From contig NC_088717.1 in the NCBI RefSeq assembly GCF_963576615.1, positions 57,243,526-57,307,525 of the forward strand: 64,000 nucleotides of DNA, in the 5' to 3' direction. A model generated the notes under the pieces. It did not search any database. It had not been told where the DNA came from and saw only the letters and a list, made by a program, of their open reading frames with translations. Source of the DNA: Watersipora subatra (taxonomy: Eukaryota; Bryozoa; Gymnolaemata; Cheilostomatida; Watersiporidae). The translations under genes and the position numbers were made by a program. Shown in pieces: positions 59,201 through 64,000 of this stretch (its first letter is position 1; each line of letters starts with the position of its first letter).

Positions 59201-62200
59201 GCGATAACCTTGACCTTGAAATTCGACTGCAGAAGTTAAGGTGGGCACTCTATAATGTTTCGCGACCAGATGATGAAAAATATGCTATTAATGAAACGAA
59301 AAGTCAGACATTGTCTGTGACAAGAGGCATACCAGACAACAGACCACCAGAGTGCTTACAAAAAATATACAATACATCAAACCTTCCCACAATAAGGTAC
59401 CTGAACACATTCTTTGTATAGTTTATCATTTCTCTTTAAACCAACTTATCAACTCCATATAGAAATATCCAAGACTAGTGAAAAATACCATAACTCGTGT
59501 TATCACCACCGAACCACTCCTCTGGTGCTGCATGGATGAAAAAGGAACATTCAAATCTTTGGTTCTCAAATTTTGGTAGTCATAATGGGTAGGGTAAAGT
59601 GAGTCTCTATGTGCACCCTCCATCAAGTGTTATCAGATGCCCTACACTTTCTTTTACAATGTTTACATCATTACTATGCTCTTCACTCTTCCTTGCATAC
59701 CTACCTTCTTGCTATACTCTACACTTTCACTTGTACTTATGCAGTAATGTTATCCTTGCGCTTGTACTTACCACTCTCACTTGTACACTTACACACTATA
59801 ATACTATACTTTGTACAGTGTAATCATCCCTGTGTACAATGAGGCACCATCCATGCTTCTCAGGACTATTCACAGTATCCTGACAAGAACTCCTCCATCA
59901 CTTCTAGCTGATGTCATCCTAGTAGATGACATGAGCACCAATGACAACATGAAACAAGTGCTCACTAACTATGTTGCAGAGCTCCCAAAGGTCAGTTAAA
60001 AGATTCATGCAGCATTTGAACAGACTTGATTTTTAACACAATTTTCATTATGTATTAACGAGGCAAACTTAGTAAATGTTTTAGATAATAGTGATGATAA
60101 TAATAGTGATAAAAAAGAAGGTAAATATACAATATTATTTCAACAGTGTGATTAATGCTGATGCTTAACAATTATTATTTGGAACTGTCATTTTAACGTA
60201 AATTCCCATCACCAAGTTTAATAAATGTCACACATTGATGTCACATCGCATTCATTTAGGTGAAAATAATGCGTCTGAAGAAAAAGGCGCATCTCATCAG
60301 AGCACGCATGGCAGGAGCGTCTATCGCTAAAGGAGATGTACTGCTATTTCAAGATGGACACACCGAGGTAGTGCTGTCAGCTAAAATTGCTTTCATGCTT
60401 TTATAGCTGCTGGCTTGTCGGGTTAGCAAAATTGAATACATAGCTTTATAACAGCATAAACTATATGAACTTATAAACTAGTTCGGAACAGGTTGTGCTT
60501 CTTGCTCATCAAGAAACATGGTTTGCACAAGGGAATTTTTTGCTATATTTAAACAGTCATGGCTTACATTTGACATAAGCTACATTATGCCCTATAAATT
60601 TTAGGTTAGTCTGTTAGTATACATGTAACCATAGTAACACATGTTTATCGTGCAAGGATATATTTAACAAAATCGGTCAAGTGATGACCATTTAATACAA
60701 AAGGGTCCAAGGTTAGCTTTGGTCTTCACATAGGAACTTGAGTAAATACTATGAGTTATGAGCAACTACAAAACCTGATACTATCTGTAACATTCTCCCA
60801 TAGATATTTAGAGCATGTATTTAGCTTATACCAAAGAAACCTACAAGTCAGTGCTTGTTTACTTGAATATCGTGAGCCCTTCTATATGACAATTGCCGCA
60901 TTTTGCTTTTTGCAGATGAATGTAGGCTGGGCGGAGCCAGTTCTTGACTATATAAGATCTAATAGAGAAGTAGTAATGCAGCCCACAATAGACGATGTAG
61001 ATCAATGGACCATAGTCTACCAACCAACACATGACCACAGCATCAAATGGAGGGGAGTGTTCCTTTGGGACATGAGGTTACATACTATTTTTTTCATTTG
61101 CACAGTATTCTTTGAGAAGGACTTTCTAGAATGAAAATTTGTTACTCATCTCACAGACCTAGGAAAGACAACATTTTCCTTTCACCGAAGTCTGGGTAAA
61201 ATAGAAAGCCTCTGACTCGCACAGATTGTTGACATGCCGATAGCTTCTACTTTCCAAAGCTTGGTTACAAGGCTATACCTCTCTGCAAGCTTCTAGTCAA
61301 GAAACTTGCTATTGGTGAATTTTAATGCTTCTGAACTCTAATGCTTTTCAAACATAATTACCTCCAGCGAGTTACACTGATTTGTTGAAAGGCCATAGTG
61401 GAGTTGTCCACTCACAGTTAACAGTTGATTTGGATGTATAGTAAACCACAACTTGCATACCAACTGACATGCTGTTTATATGTTGAGAAAGAGATCAGTG
61501 ATGCTGATATCAACAAATTCACAACTTGTATAAAACTCATAGATTGTGACTAGCATGCTCTGTCAGCAGTGACTTCCTTGGGTCTTACAGTAATAGTATG
61601 CGCCTGCATGGTGACTAGCATACCAATATATAGGCTGGTTAAAGGTTAAAGGTTAATAGCTGGTTAAAGGTTGGTATGCTAATCATATTCTCCTTTTGTA
61701 AATAACTTTCATGTAATATAATTCAGAATAATACTACATGACATAATGCGATGCAATGTGATACGACCGACGCGATGCAATGTTATGCAATGTATTGTTA
61801 TGCGACGTGCTGTTGCTCGTAATGTTTTACACATTATGTTACTAATGAGATGATAATATACTTCAGCTACTCAACTGCGTTTTTGAACTCGCAATCTTTC
61901 AAGTATAGAATTGTTTCATAAAACAAAGTATACAAATTACTGTTAATGATGCCTTTGCTTTATACAGAGAAAGCTCGAGAGGACACATAGGTTTTCTTTG
62001 CTAACATTAAAAGCTTTCAACTAAGTTAACTAGCAATGTTACAGCATGAACAATGATGACCAATATTCAAAGATTTGGGAAGTGATTAGCATGCTCACTC
62101 ATACTGCAGGTATGAATGAACTGGGGAAGTTTTTTGGCTGTGGTAGAGGTGCTGGCATACCATACCAAGGTGCACACATGTACATTGTAGGTATGCATGG

Positions 62201-63106
62201 AACCAGGTTCCCCGTTACTACAAGTCTTGGCTATCATCAGATGCAGAACCATATCCGTGTCCGGTTCTAGTTGGCTGTTCTATTGCTGTTGACAGGAGTT
62301 ACTTTTATGAAATAGGAGGTTTTGATACTGGTCTAGACATTTATGGTGGAGAGCAGGTAAGCTCCATATAACATGCAATTTTCTTGCAGTGATAAACTTT
62401 TCTTAATCAACCCACCAGTTACCCACCGCTCTCTTCTACAATTTCAGAACTACAGTCTAAAGTCTAAGTTTCTAGGTAAAATCAGTATTTTATGTCCAAA
62501 CTAATTGACTGTTTCAGATGTTGAATTGAGTCGTATATCCAAAGAGCTATTGTCTATGGAATCTCTACTAGTAAAATATACAAGCTTGTAATGCTCGGGA
62601 TGACCAAGGTTCTTGTTCTAACGTTCTAGATTGAGCTCTCCTTCAGAACTTGGATGTGTGGAGGCAGGGTTTTTATCCATCCTTGCTCACGCATAGGACA
62701 TGTCTTCAAACCATGGATGAAATCGGATGTTTATTGGAGAAAGAGAGAGCAGGCAATTGCTAGAAATAGCATCAGGTACAAACATCGCGCCATTGTTCTG
62801 CGCGCATGCAAGTTCTTTGGGAGTTGTTTGACCATGTAATGAAGTTTATTTTCTACACTACCTTAAGAAGACAATTCCATGTTTATTTGTAGTAATTAGC
62901 AATAAAGTAATTCTGAATGTTTTTTGATAGATTAGCTATTGCGTAGTTTAGTTTACTAGACTAGTTACAATTATAATTATGTGCACTTTTATGCAGTGCT
63001 TTTGGGTTTTTACAGACTGGGAGAAAGTTGGATGGGGTCATATGTCAGCTACTACTATGCTTCTAGTAGAATTTATGACTTCAAACAAGTGGAACTTAGC
63101 CTAGAG
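56266..63106 (+). CDS. Polypeptide N-acetylgalactosaminyltransferase-like protein (exons 1-8; 3' end not seen)
   Basis: GT27-family Golgi enzyme type that transfers GalNAc from UDP-GalNAc to Ser/Thr of proteins (mucin-type O-glycosylation). Exons: 56266-56423, 59187-59396, 59819-59990, 60260-60367, 60916-61076, 62191-62356, 62630-62775, 63016-63106; phases all join, 404 codons. Residues 1-10 cytosolic, about 13-31 a type II membrane anchor, then a stem. Catalytic domain: [20 protein letters not shown] (about 123), [30 protein letters not shown] (metal-binding DxH, about 212-214), [32 protein letters not shown] and [19 protein letters not shown] (carrying the family's His). Divergences: QDGHTE for LDAHCE, and YGGEQ for WGGEN. 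Start ATG follows from the anchor and the clean donor after 56423. The ricin-type lectin domain (about 130 residues) is absent. The last donor (gtaagc at 63107) is sound, so it probably continues past 64000. Confidence 0.9.
56424..59186. other. Intron 1 of the GalNAc-transferase gene
   Basis: 2.76 kb without coding signal. Holds a TACA/TGTA microsatellite (58138-58230). Near 58600-58840 there is a segment with 'ggtatttctcgatatcggtac' that recalls hAT-type repeats such as the one at 15915, but with no definable ends. Confidence 0.6.
58138..58230. repeat. (GTAC/ATAC)n microsatellite
   Basis: Imperfect tetranucleotide runs of 'gtacatacatacatgtatgt' type, self-complementary. Confidence 0.9.
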
Positions 63107-63219
63107 GTAAGCATCTGTTTTTATACACAAAATTTAGGCTTAAAGTTAACATTATTACTGATATTTAACATTCTATCTATCAGTTAACATTGTGACATTG
63201 CAGCTCGAGTTGTAACTAG

Positions 63220-63294
63220 CACAAACAAATTAAAGTTGTTTCTGTTATATATGTATTATACATATATAACAGAAACAACTTTAATTTGTTTGTG
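63220..63294. repeat. Perfect 36-bp inverted repeat, 3-base spacer
   Basis: Left arm 63220-63255 (cacaaacaaattaaagttgt...), spacer tta, right arm 63259-63294. All 36 bases appear complementary by eye. It would form a very stable hairpin in the transcript downstream of exon 8. Confidence 0.93.
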
Positions 63295-63639
63295 TTATAT
63301 ATGTATAATAATGTTAATATGTTGTGTTTGTGTTAATAGTTATGTTTATTTATTGTTATGCTGTGTTTATATTTGTTATTATCAATTATATTTATTTGTA
63401 TTGTTTATTGTTATTGCTCAGTATAGATAAATATTAAAAACTCGTTTTGACCTTTGTACCAACATAACCTTTCTGAAGTACATTCTGAAGCATTACAAAA
63501 AGTACCGTTACATCTGACTTTATTGACTTGACTACAGTGAGTTTGGGTTTTCAAACAATGATGCAAAAGCATACAGATATTTGAGGCAAGCATTCTACAT
63601 GAACATGTATCTATGTCTGCATTTATATCTGCAGCTGTA

Positions 63640-64000
63640 TGCGTGTCTGTATCTGTGTCTGTACCTTTACCTGTACCTGTACCTGTACCTGTACCTGTAC
63701 CTGTACCCGTACCTGTACCTGCACCTTTGTCTGTATATGTGTCTGGCTCTGTATTTTTATCAGTATCTGTATCTGTACTTGTTGCCTTATCTGTGTCTGT
63801 ATCTGTGTCTGTATTTGTATCTGCATCTGTGACTATATCTACAACTATATATTATCTGTATCTGTGTTTGTATCTGTGTCTATACCTGTGTCTGTGACTG
63901 TCTGTGACTATATATGCGATTGTGACTATATCTGTGTCTGTGACTATATCTGTGTCTGTGACTGTCTGTGACTATATCTGTGTCTGTGACTAGCCTATAT
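63640..64000. repeat. Hexanucleotide repeat (CTGTAC / CTGTGT / CTGTAT)n
   Basis: Continuous degenerate 6-bp repeat to the end of the window, purest as CTGTAC at about 63660-63720. Period 6 produces long low-complexity open frames in several phases; they are not genes. Confidence 0.93.

Noticed and set aside
62046-62270. 74-codon frame upstream of and over GalNAc-transferase exon 6
   Set aside because: The phase is wrong for the GT27 sequence; exon 6 starts at 62191 after 'tacattgtag' and joins exon 5 in phase.
63581-63971. Overlapping frames of 83-110 codons rich in YL, VS or CTCT
   Set aside because: Generated by a hexanucleotide microsatellite; composition is entirely repetitive.
1-64000. 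tRNA or rRNA genes
   Set aside because: No full cloverleaf or rRNA-like stretch was recognised; only partial tRNA-like boxes in possible SINEs and the Copia primer site were seen.

Overview
The window is animal nuclear DNA. It is AT-rich, its genes are split by GT-AG introns, and transposable elements of many classes fill most of the rest. Codon phases carry cleanly across about 35 introns in four gene models. The gene families (SLC22 transporter, polypeptide GalNAc-transferase, THAP) and the repeat types fit an invertebrate metazoan. The species cannot be named from the sequence alone.

Layout. (1) 1-15158: an SLC22-type solute carrier gene (copy A, + strand). The window opens inside its intron 2, which carries a 43-bp minisatellite of at least 3.3 kb; exons 3-14 are present. 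(2) 15159-24400: spacer with degenerate Ty3/Gypsy remnants on the minus strand, several DNA-transposon MITEs (hAT, PIF/Harbinger-like, mariner-like) and AT-rich sequence. (3) 24416-30515: a defective Copia LTR retrotransposon (minus strand). It has been split by a 2.39-kb P-superfamily-like DNA transposon (26467-28859) with long terminal inverted repeats and an exact 8-bp target duplication. That transposon carries a three-exon gene encoding a complete THAP DNA-binding domain and little else. (4) 30516-40150: a 67-70 bp satellite, a 5'-truncated LINE, more Gypsy remnants, a TTAA-flanked MITE and a hAT element. (5) 40412-52799: SLC22 copy B, complete in 14 exons (549 codons plus stop), with the same 43-bp minisatellite in intron 2 at only about 15 units. 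(6) 53525-54640: two further minisatellites (44 bp and 24 bp). (7) 56266-63106: a divergent polypeptide GalNAc-transferase gene, eight exons, with its C-terminal lectin part missing or beyond the window.

The two SLC22 genes are a tandem duplication (offset about 38-39 kb) with about 98% identical protein by eye but much-changed introns. Copy-specific insertions can be read against the empty site in the other copy. The most unusual object is the nested P-like transposon with its THAP-only spliced gene, which also carries an antisense exon resembling the C-terminal region of a THAP-type transposase.
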